Positions 7,662 to 14,129 of a stretch of DNA of 17,448 bases are shown here, piece by piece. The notes below the pieces were generated by a model. It worked only from the letters and a program-made list of their open reading frames with translations, did no database searches and was not told where the DNA came from. This DNA is from Bacteroidota bacterium (GTDB lineage: Bacteria > Bacteroidota > Bacteroidia > Chitinophagales > Chitinophagaceae): positions 1-17,448 of the forward strand of contig JAFAGR010000069.1 in assembly GCA_023422565.1 (NCBI GenBank), written 5' to 3'. Positions within the stretch are counted from its first letter, which is position 1, and every line of letters begins with the position of its first letter. The position numbers were made by a program, and so were the translations under genes.

Positions 7662-9311
7662 ATGAGAAACAGTATCAACTGCCTTCTTGCATTATTCTCT
7701 ATTCTGCTTTTCGCATCGTGCAAAAATTCGGGTACGGATGCCCGTTATATTCCGAAGAATGCAGCCGTTGTGGTTCACCTGAACGGTAAAACGCTCACCG
7801 AAAAACTTCCGTGGGAAGAAATTCAGAAGAATGAAGCGTATAAGATGGTTTATGCAGACTCTTCCCTCAAAGGATATGTAAAGGATGTACTTGACAACCC
7901 GGAAGTAACTGGCGTTGATATCGCGAACAATGTATTTATATTCATGGAGGCTGATTCAGCCGGCAGTTACGTGGCTGTGCATGGCCGTTTGAAAGATGCC
8001 GAAAAATTCTCCGCCTTTCTTAAAAAATCTCCTGAAAATACTGTCGGAAAAAACGGAGACCTGAACACTTTAAAAAACAGAGCTTCTGCCGGTGTTTGGA
8101 ATAAGGACCGTTTTTTAATGGTATTGGAATCACCTGATACAAAGAGTTCACCTTTTCCGCTGCCGGATGAAATGAGCGATGTGGCTCCCGGTAATTCAAC
8201 GCAAGATCTCGCGGCACGGGCTTTCAAAATATTTGGAATTAAAGAAAAGGAAAGCCTTGCTGAAGAAAGGAAATTCACCAAACTTCTCGGCGAGAAAGGC
8301 GATATGCATTTTTGGATGAACACCTACGCCTTGTACAGCAATACTCCCCAGTTTTCCGCGATGAATATGATGAATCTGACAAAGATCTATGAAGGTTCAT
8401 TTCTTGCCGCCACCGCGACATTTGAAAAAGGGCAGGTACTCGGCGAATTCAGATCGTACTCAGGGAAGGAATTAACGGATATCATTAAGAAATACAGCGG
8501 AAAAGGAATAGATAAGGATATGGTAAATAAGCTGAACAGTGATAACCTGGCCGCCCTGTATTTCGCAAATTTCAAGCCCGAGGGCGTGAAGGCAATGCTC
8601 GACCTGATGGGCATGACGGGCCTTGCGAATATCGGTCTGGCCATGGCAGGCATTACGATCGATGATGTGGTGAAAGGCTTTAAGGGCGACTTCCTGTTTG
8701 CCGTGAACAATATCACCAAAGACTCCACCACCTCAGATGCAAACTTTACATTCGCCGCATCGGTTAATGATAAAGATGCATTCAATAAACTTCTTCGCGC
8801 ATTCGATAAGATGAATGGTGCGGGCAGCGAACAAAAACTGTATAAAGAAACAAAGGGTGATCTTTTTGCACTAAGCAATAAACAAACAGGGCTCACAGGA
8901 TACATGAATGCTTCGCCTAAAACAATTGCGGTGTGGGATAAACTGTCTGGCAGCGCGGTTGGCGGCTATGCAAACTTTCAATACATAATGAAGAACATTC
9001 CGCTGAACCAAATGGATTCCGGAAAGACGGCCCTTTATAATTTGAATCTGGCCATGTGGCAGGATGCTTACCTTACGGGAGGGAAATTTAAAAACGGGGC
9101 GTATGAGCACCGTTTCGAAATTAATATGGTTGACAAAAACACAAACAGCCTGAAACAGCTTAACGATTTCTTCAGCAAACTTGCCGAGATCGAAAAGAAG
9201 AACAAAACGCTCACCGAAGGTTTTGAATCGCTGCAGGAAGCACAGAAAAACAAAATGGATGATGAAATGGGCGAGCCGGACAGTGATATAAGTTTGGATA
9301 CAATTCAATAA
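7662..9311 (+). CDS. DUF4836-like lipoprotein
   Basis: A 549-residue predicted lipoprotein: signal sequence with a hydrophobic core and a lipobox-like LFASC, giving lipidated Cys20. The mature start (KNSGTDARYIPKNAAVVVHLNGKTL) matches what I recall of DUF4836, a Bacteroidota-restricted family in which a YIPKxA-V-V-x-N-K-L strand opens the fold; this family assignment is from memory and not certain. The protein has no recognisable catalytic motif and no TM segment beyond the signal. The C-terminus (residues 505-549) is charged, helical, and strongly acidic at the end. There is no obvious K-D/E-D/E export signal after Cys20, so inner-leaflet periplasmic placement is as likely as surface display. 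It ends the phosphatase-hisS transcript and has a terminator 8 nt after its stop. Confidence 0.75.
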   Translation: MRNSINCLLALFSILLFASCKNSGTDARYIPKNAAVVVHLNGKTLTEKLPWEEIQKNEAYKMVYADSSLKGYVKDVLDNPEVTGVDIANNVFIFMEADSAGSYVAVHGRLKDAEKFSAFLKKSPENTVGKNGDLNTLKNRASAGVWNKDRFLMVLESPDTKSSPFPLPDEMSDVAPGNSTQDLAARAFKIFGIKEKESLAEERKFTKLLGEKGDMHFWMNTYALYSNTPQFSAMNMMNLTKIYEGSFLAATATFEKGQVLGEFRSYSGKELTDIIKKYSGKGIDKDMVNKLNSDNLAALYFANFKPEGVKAMLDLMGMTGLANIGLAMAGITIDDVVKGFKGDFLFAVNNITKDSTTSDANFTFAASVNDKDAFNKLLRAFDKMNGAGSEQKLYKETKGDLFALSNKQTGLTGYMNASPKTIAVWDKLSGSAVGGYANFQYIMKNIPLNQMDSGKTALYNLNLAMWQDAYLTGGKFKNGAYEHRFEINMVDKNTNSLKQLNDFFSKLAEIEKKNKTLTEGFESLQEAQKNKMDDEMGEPDSDISLDTIQ

Positions 9312-9319
9312 ATTGTGAT

Positions 9320-9343
9320 GGCCGCCGCAAGCGGCCTTTTTTT
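9320..9343 (+). terminator. Strong intrinsic terminator abutting the next start codon
   Basis: Perfect 6-bp all-GC stem GGCCGC / GCGGCC (9320-9325 and 9331-9336) with a CGCAA loop, followed by seven T (9337-9343). The ATG of the ABC ATPase gene begins at 9344, the base after the T-run. Confidence 0.88.
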
Positions 9344-9985
9344 ATGTCGATCGTTTTTAATAAAGTCTGGCCCGTTTACCTTGAAAAAGATAAAATTGAG
9401 CGCTCCGAATTGTGGGGCCGCGAAGTTCATTTTGATAAAGGCGTTCATGTGCAGGTAACCGCGCCCAGCGGAAGCGGAAAAACTTCCTTCGCTCACTTCC
9501 TATACGGATTGCGAAAAGATTATTCAGGTACAATCACATTTAACGGAAAAGATCTTACCCGGGCCGATGCCGAAGAAATTTCGTCTATCCGCCAACGTAA
9601 GATGTCGGTTGTTTTTCAGGATATGCGCCTTTCGCCCGATCATACACTTTTTGAAAACATACGTGTAAAGCATGCGCTTGAACCCTTCCATCCTGAATCA
9701 CAGATCAAAGAAATGTGCGCGCGGCTGGGCATTGACACCAAATTGCACCAGCTTGCTTCCAAATGCAGCTACGGTGAACAGCAAAGAGCGGCCATAGTGC
9801 GATGCCTGCAGCAACCTTTTGAATTTCTTTTATTAGACGAGCCATTCAGCCATTTGGACAATAACAACAGCAGGCTTGCGCTGCAACTGATTCTCGAAGA
9901 AGTTGAGAAAAGAAATGCTGCTATGATAATGGCAGACCTAGAGCTGAATGAGGATTTTCCTGCCACTAAAACTTTGCGCCTTTAA
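9344..9985 (+). CDS. ABC transporter ATP-binding protein, LolD/FtsE/MacB-like, with altered motifs
   Basis: A 213-residue nucleotide-binding subunit for the permease that follows 3 nt later. It has an ABC layout: Walker A region APSGSGKT (40-47), Q-loop FQD with Gln92, signature region CSYGEQQR (141-148), Walker B FLLLDE with catalytic Glu166, and D-loop SHLD. Departures from the family: the first Walker A Gly is Ala40, the signature LSGGQ reads CSYGE, and the H-loop His expected about 30 residues after Walker B is missing (the matching stretch reads MIMADLE, with Asp198 at the position). It ends about 12 residues after that. The only ATG before residue 88 is the one at 9344 and no in-frame ATG, GTG or TTG lies between the hairpin and it. 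Nearest type is the mechanotransmission class (LolD, FtsE, MacB); substrate unknown. Confidence 0.86.
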   Translation: MSIVFNKVWPVYLEKDKIERSELWGREVHFDKGVHVQVTAPSGSGKTSFAHFLYGLRKDYSGTITFNGKDLTRADAEEISSIRQRKMSVVFQDMRLSPDHTLFENIRVKHALEPFHPESQIKEMCARLGIDTKLHQLASKCSYGEQQRAAIVRCLQQPFEFLLLDEPFSHLDNNNSRLALQLILEEVEKRNAAMIMADLELNEDFPATKTLRL

Positions 9986-9988
9986 CCG

Positions 9989-11173
9989 ATGCCTTCATTC
10001 AATACGATATCGCCTTTTTTAATCACAGAGAAGAATCCGGCTTCCCGGATAATCACTTATGCAGGCCTTGGTACGGGCATTCTATTACTGCTCTGTTCTT
10101 TACAGATGTTCCTCAATTTAGACGGATTATTAAAAGAAAAAAATGTACGTAAGGAAGGCTTCGACTATGTGTCCGTTTCAAAAGTGATCACCAATGAAAA
10201 CATGGGGCGCGATAACAGGTTTAGCCGGGTGGAAGTTGAAAAAATAAAGCAGGAGCCATTTGTTGAAGATGCGGCAGCGCTTACCTCCAACCAGTTCCGC
10301 GCCATGATAAATGCCGGGAACATCATTCCTTTCAGTACAGATATTTTTCTCGAATCAATAAAGGAAGATTTTCTTGACACGCTTCCCGCAAATTTCAGAT
10401 GGAGCCCCGGGCAAAGGCACGTTCCCGTGATATTTTCTGCGGACTACCTCGAAATGTACAACATCTTCGCGCCCAGTCAGGACCTGCCCCAGCTTTCTGC
10501 GGCAACCATTGGCGCGGTTAATATTATTCTCGAATGTTCAGGCCCCGGCGGCGTACACACCTATACCGCAGGCATTGTTGCACTGAGTGACCGTATCAAT
10601 TCTGTGCTGGTTCCTGAATCATTTCTCACTTTCGCCAATAAAAATATCGGGTATAATACAGAGTCGCCTGCAGCAAGGATCTTTATTAAAACGAAAGATG
10701 CCAACGACCCGAACTTCTTAAAATACATTGAAGAAAATGGGCTTCGCATCAATAAAGATAAGATGCGCTTTGGGCGAATTAAAGGAATGTTGCAAGGCGT
10801 GGTTTCAGGGCTTGGCATATTCGCCATTCTTGTGGTATTGCTGTCCTTAATGTTATTCAGCTTTTACCTGAAATTAATGGCTGCCCGAAGCCGGGAAAAT
10901 CTTCAACTCCTGATGACGCTGGGTTACAGCCCAAAATGGCTTGAGAAAACCGTAAGTAAAAATTGGATCCCGGTTTATTTAACCATCACGCTCATCGCGC
11001 TTGCAGTTACCGCGATCTTCCAGTTCATTTTTTATAAAGCGGTGGATCACCGTGAAGGAATATCTGCTTTCCCATCCATTTTCACGTTCGCGCTTGCGGC
11101 AACAGTATTTATTTTATGTATCGCCATCAACAGGAGCACGATAAGGAATCTTTTGAAAGGAATGCACGCTTAA
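9989..11173 (+). CDS. FtsX/MacB-type ABC transporter permease
   Basis: A 394-residue inner-membrane protein with four predicted TM segments at about 22-44, 268-296, 327-350 and 361-381. Between TM1 and TM2 lies a periplasmic domain of some 220 residues, much larger than the loop of FtsX and like the periplasmic domains of MacB/LolC (VPVIFSADYLEMYN at about 146-158 is in that style). The TM2-TM3 cytoplasmic loop carries ARSRENLQLLMTLGY, the coupling-helix type of this superfamily. It follows the ATPase by 3 nt and the pair should form a homodimeric type VII ABC system. No membrane-fusion protein or outer-membrane channel is in view. Its stop codon overlaps that of the convergent thiolase by 4 nt. 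Confidence 0.88.
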   Translation: MPSFNTISPFLITEKNPASRIITYAGLGTGILLLLCSLQMFLNLDGLLKEKNVRKEGFDYVSVSKVITNENMGRDNRFSRVEVEKIKQEPFVEDAAALTSNQFRAMINAGNIIPFSTDIFLESIKEDFLDTLPANFRWSPGQRHVPVIFSADYLEMYNIFAPSQDLPQLSAATIGAVNIILECSGPGGVHTYTAGIVALSDRINSVLVPESFLTFANKNIGYNTESPAARIFIKTKDANDPNFLKYIEENGLRINKDKMRFGRIKGMLQGVVSGLGIFAILVVLLSLMLFSFYLKLMAARSRENLQLLMTLGYSPKWLEKTVSKNWIPVYLTITLIALAVTAIFQFIFYKAVDHREGISAFPSIFTFALAATVFILCIAINRSTIRNLLKGMHA

Positions 11174-12363
11174 ACAGATTCGTAAACCACTGCCGCTCCC
11201 TGCCCTACACCGATGCACATTGTGGCAAGCCCAAACTTTGTTCCGCGTTTTTTCATTTCATGCAAAAGCGTGGCGGAAATTCTTGCACCGCTGCATCCAA
11301 GAGGATGGCCAAGCGCAATGGCGCCCCCGTTCACGTTCACAATGGAAGGGTCTAAGCCCAGGTCCCGCATACAGGCGATACTTTGCGATGCGAAAGCTTC
11401 ATTCAATTCAACTAAACCAAGTTCGCTAACGGTAATGCCTGCACGCTTTAGTGCTTTCTGAGAAGCAGGCACGGGGCCAATTCCCATAACGGAAGGATCA
11501 ACTCCCGCAACTGCCATACTCCTGATTTTTGCAAGCGGCCTCAGGCCGTATTTCTTCACCGCGCTTTCTGAGGCCAGTAATAATGCAGCCGCTCCATCAT
11601 TAATTCCACTACTGTTGCCCGCCGTTACCGTTCCGTCTTTTATGAAAGCAGGTGAAAGAGAATTTAACTTTTCTACCGGCGACATTCTCGGATGCTCATC
11701 AGTGTCTACATTAACCATTTCCTTTCCTTTCGGTGCCAGAATGGGAACAATTTCGTCTTTGAACTTCCCCGCCTGGTGTGCATCCTGATATTTCTTCTGA
11801 CTGGAAAAAGCAAATTCATCCTGCTCCTCGCGCGAAATACTGTACTGCTTAGCCACATTCTCCGCGGTTTCACCCATTGTGTACGGATGATATTTTTCTG
11901 ACAACCTCTTATTAACAAAGCGCCATCCCATAGTGGTATCAAATACCTGTGGATTGCGCTCAAATGCACCCGAGCTTTTCGGCATTACAAAAGGTGCGCG
12001 GCTCATACTTTCCACACCGCAGGCTATCATGAATTCCGCATCACCGCACGCAATTGCGCGGGCGCTGTCCATAACAGCCTGAAGTCCGCTTGCACAAAGC
12101 CTGTTCACTGTATTTCCTGCCACTGTTACCGGCAAGCCTGCAAGTAACAAGGCCATCCTCGCCACGTTGCGGTTGTCTTCACCGCTTTGGTTAGCGGCGC
12201 CGGCAATCACATCTTCAATTTCATTTACATCAACTTGCGGGTTTCTCTTGATCAGTGCAGAAATAACATGGGCAAGCATATCGTCAGGGCGAATTCCGGA
12301 TAATGCTCCGCCATATCTTCCAATGGGAGTGCGTACTGCGTCTATCACATAAACAGGTTCCAT
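11170..12363 (-). CDS. Acetyl-CoA acyltransferase (thiolase), 3-oxoadipyl-CoA thiolase-like
   Basis: A 397-residue thiolase that cleaves or forms 3-ketoacyl-CoA. The catalytic residues are in place: nucleophile Cys90 in NRLCASGL, His353 in GHPLGCSGAR, Cys383 in CIGVGQG, plus NEAFA (321-325). The GAANQSGEDNRNVARMALLLAGLP block (55-78) is closest in my memory to the PcaF/PaaJ branch of beta-ketoadipyl-CoA thiolases, but no paa or pca genes are near, so a general fatty-acid or acetyl-CoA role is equally possible. I start it at the ATG 12363; the frame can reach a TTG at 12399, but this lies in the promoter box. It has its own predicted promoter and shares a divergent control region with rlmN. 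Confidence 0.95.
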   Translation of the reverse strand: MEPVYVIDAVRTPIGRYGGALSGIRPDDMLAHVISALIKRNPQVDVNEIEDVIAGAANQSGEDNRNVARMALLLAGLPVTVAGNTVNRLCASGLQAVMDSARAIACGDAEFMIACGVESMSRAPFVMPKSSGAFERNPQVFDTTMGWRFVNKRLSEKYHPYTMGETAENVAKQYSISREEQDEFAFSSQKKYQDAHQAGKFKDEIVPILAPKGKEMVNVDTDEHPRMSPVEKLNSLSPAFIKDGTVTAGNSSGINDGAAALLLASESAVKKYGLRPLAKIRSMAVAGVDPSVMGIGPVPASQKALKRAGITVSELGLVELNEAFASQSIACMRDLGLDPSIVNVNGGAIALGHPLGCSGARISATLLHEMKKRGTKFGLATMCIGVGQGAAVVYESV

Positions 12364-12396
12364 ATAATTAATTGATCTTTCTAAAAATTCAGGATG

Positions 12397-12404
12397 CAAA
12401 ATTA
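12397..12404 (-). promoter_or_regulatory. Predicted -7 promoter box of the thiolase gene
   Basis: TAATTTTG on the minus strand is a perfect TAnnTTTG box, 33 nt upstream of the chosen ATG. No clear -33 TTG is visible, so strength is uncertain. It supports the ATG at 12363 over the TTG at 12399. Confidence 0.5.
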
Positions 12405-12449
12405 CCTGTTAATTCCTGAAAATCGCTTCCTTAGCCCTTCGTGTTGAAT

Positions 12450-12457
12450 TATCTTTG
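12450..12457 (+). promoter_or_regulatory. Predicted leaderless promoter of rlmN
   Basis: TATCTTTG is a perfect TAnnTTTG box with the rlmN ATG only 4 nt downstream; a near -33 element, TTC, lies 20 nt upstream at 12427-12429. The start site would fall on or next to the ATG, as at the phosphatase gene. Confidence 0.55.
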
Positions 12458-12461
12458 CAGG

Positions 12462-13499
12462 ATGCTTAAAAAGAATATCAGGGAGCAATCATTGCCTGAG
12501 CTGAAGGAATATTTTGAGGGGATGGGCGATAAGAAATTTCGCGCGATGCAGGCGTATGAGTGGCTGTGGAAGAAGAACGCGAGAAGTTTTGCCGAAATGA
12601 GCAATTTGTCGCTCGAATTAAGGGAAAAACTTGCGGTTGAATTTGACCTGAAACCAATTACGGTTGATACCACGCAGCACAGTTCCGATGGCACGTTGAA
12701 GTCGCGTTTCAAAACCTTTGATGGCCATTTAATGGAGGGCGTTTTAATTCCCACTGAAAAAAGATTCACCGCCTGTGTGTCCTCTCAGATCGGGTGCAGC
12801 CTTACCTGCAGGTTTTGCGCAACGGGACAAATGGACAGGATAAGGAACCTGGGTTTTGATGAAATTTATGACCAGGTAGCCATTCTTAATGAGCAATGCC
12901 AGAAAACTTACGGTCAAAACCTGACCAATATTGTATACATGGGAATGGGTGAACCATTACTGAATTATAAAAACGTGTTGAAATCGATCGACAGGATCAC
13001 GGCTTCTGACAGTATGGGCATGAGCCCAAGGCGTATTACGGTTTCCACCGCCGGTGTTGCGAAAATGATAAAACAATTGGGTGATGATGATGTTCGCTTC
13101 AACCTTGCATTATCACTGCATGCCGCGGATGATAAAAAACGAAATGAGATAATGCCGATCAATGAAACGAATACCATTGATCATTTGGTGGAAGCGCTCA
13201 ACTATTTCTACCAGAAAACAAAGAACGACATCACTCTTGAATACATTCTTTTCAAAGATAAAAATGACAGCATTGAAGATGCCGAGAACCTAATATCGAT
13301 CTATCGTAAAGTGCCAACCCATTTGGTGAATGTAATAGAGTACAACCCGGTTGCAGGCGTATCTTTCATTAAACCCGATGAAGATGCCACACAGCGCTTT
13401 ACTGATCATTTGGCCAAAAATCGCGTAAACGTCCGGGTTAGGAGAAGCCGCGGAAAAGACATCGATGCGGCATGCGGCCAGCTTGCCAATAAGAACTGA
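12462..13499 (+). CDS. rlmN: 23S rRNA (adenine2503-C2)-methyltransferase, dual-specificity RlmN
   Basis: Radical SAM methyltransferase that methylates C2 of A2503 in 23S rRNA and, in the family, A37 of some tRNAs. The 345-residue protein carries the cluster motif C112-x3-C116-x2-C119 (CSLTCRFC), GMGEP at 161-165, and the methyl-carrying Cys338 in DAACGQLA near the C-terminus; Cys105 in TACVSS corresponds to a further conserved Cys. Resistance relative Cfr is less likely given the chromosomal setting and the normal RlmN length and motifs. The preferred start is the ATG at 12462, since a TTG start at 12441 would place seven codons ahead of the promoter box. It lies divergent to the thiolase. 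Confidence 0.96.
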   Translation: MLKKNIREQSLPELKEYFEGMGDKKFRAMQAYEWLWKKNARSFAEMSNLSLELREKLAVEFDLKPITVDTTQHSSDGTLKSRFKTFDGHLMEGVLIPTEKRFTACVSSQIGCSLTCRFCATGQMDRIRNLGFDEIYDQVAILNEQCQKTYGQNLTNIVYMGMGEPLLNYKNVLKSIDRITASDSMGMSPRRITVSTAGVAKMIKQLGDDDVRFNLALSLHAADDKKRNEIMPINETNTIDHLVEALNYFYQKTKNDITLEYILFKDKNDSIEDAENLISIYRKVPTHLVNVIEYNPVAGVSFIKPDEDATQRFTDHLAKNRVNVRVRRSRGKDIDAACGQLANKN

Positions 13500-13533
13500 T
13501 TCCTTTTACATTTTTCTTAACAAGGCTGAATTA

Positions 13534-13541
13534 AACCTTTG
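13534..13541 (+). promoter_or_regulatory. Candidate -7 promoter box of the Spy-like gene
   Basis: AACCTTTG differs from TAnnTTTG at one base and stands 39 nt before the ATG at 13581. No -33 TTG is evident, so this is a weak call; read-through from rlmN, 81 nt upstream, is possible. Confidence 0.3.
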
Positions 13542-13580
13542 GCACCAATTTCAGTCTATGGTTGTATAAAATCAATAAAC

Positions 13581-14012
13581 ATGAAAAAAGTTATCGCATT
13601 ATCATTCGTACTCGCCACCATCGGCTTTACGGCCACCGCTCAACAGGAAAGAGAAGAAAGAGCAGAGCGCCCGCAGAAGGAGCAAATGGAAAAACGTAAA
13701 AAACATTTTGAAGAGTTAGGCTTGAATGAATCTCAAAAAACCCAGATGCAGGCATTAAATGCCGAATTCAAACAAAAAAGGGAAGCCCTGCGCACCAGCA
13801 ATCTAAGCCAGGAGCAAATGCAGGCGCAAAGAAAAGCGCTGAATGAGGAAAGAAAAACCCGCTTAAAAGCCATCTTGACCGCAGATCAGTGGAAGAAAAT
13901 GGAGGAAATGAAAAAAGACAGGAAAATGCATCATAAAGGAAAAATGCACAAGAATAAAAAAGGCGGGATGCACAAAGGAACGAAAGGCGATTTTAAAAAA
14001 TCGAAAAGTTAA
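13581..14012 (+). CDS. Spy/CpxP-like secreted helical protein with Met/His/Lys-rich tail
   Basis: A 143-residue protein with a Sec signal peptide (MKKVIALSFVLATIGFTATA, cleavage after Ala20). The mature part is an all-helical, charged segment with two LTxxQ-type repeats, L48-NES-Q52 and L99-TAD-Q103, the hallmark of the Spy/CpxP periplasmic chaperone family, with a glutamine-rich coiled region between. The last 28 residues are unusual: very basic, with repeated MH units (MHHKGKMH, MHKGTKG) that could bind metal or nucleic acid-like polyanions. The ATG at 13581 is chosen because the signal peptide starts there; a 14-codon extension to a TTG is rejected. A terminator follows 33 nt after the stop, so it probably has its own transcript. 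Confidence 0.8.
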   Translation: MKKVIALSFVLATIGFTATAQQEREERAERPQKEQMEKRKKHFEELGLNESQKTQMQALNAEFKQKREALRTSNLSQEQMQAQRKALNEERKTRLKAILTADQWKKMEEMKKDRKMHHKGKMHKNKKGGMHKGTKGDFKKSKS

Positions 14013-14044
14013 TTCTCAAAAGCTACTAAAACCCTAAAAACAGG

Positions 14045-14068
14045 AAGCGCAGGAAACTGCGCTTTTTT
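14045..14068 (+). terminator. Intrinsic terminator of the Spy-like gene
   Basis: AAGCGCAG / CTGCGCTT stem (8 bp) closed by a GAAA tetraloop, with the right arm running into a T-run (14063-14068). It is 33 nt past the stop codon and separates this gene from the pseudouridine synthase genes. Confidence 0.9.
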
Positions 14069-14082
14069 CATTTTATAGCTGT

Positions 14083-14090
14083 TAACTTTG
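14083..14090 (+). promoter_or_regulatory. Predicted -7 promoter box of the pseudouridine synthase pair
   Basis: TAACTTTG is a perfect TAnnTTTG box, 39 nt before the ATG at 14130 and just after the terminator. No clear -33 TTG is seen; a T-rich stretch lies there. Confidence 0.5.
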
Positions 14091-14129
14091 CGGCTTCACT
14101 CCTGTTGAAAAAACAGTAAACGTTCCCCC

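Noticed and set aside
8387..8905. A 172-codon frame on the minus strand opposite the lipoprotein gene, and another at 8871-9308
   Set aside because: Ser/Leu-rich shadow translations typical of antisense frames; the plus-strand gene is intact with signal peptide and terminator.
9289..9296. Perfect TAAGTTTG box inside the end of the lipoprotein gene as an ABC promoter
   Set aside because: No -33 element and coding context; kept only as an alternative in the terminator finding, not as a feature.
12363..12399. Longer thiolase N-terminus from a TTG at 12399
   Set aside because: The TTG lies inside the predicted -7 box and the extra 12 residues are not part of the conserved thiolase N-terminus, which begins at the ATG 12363.
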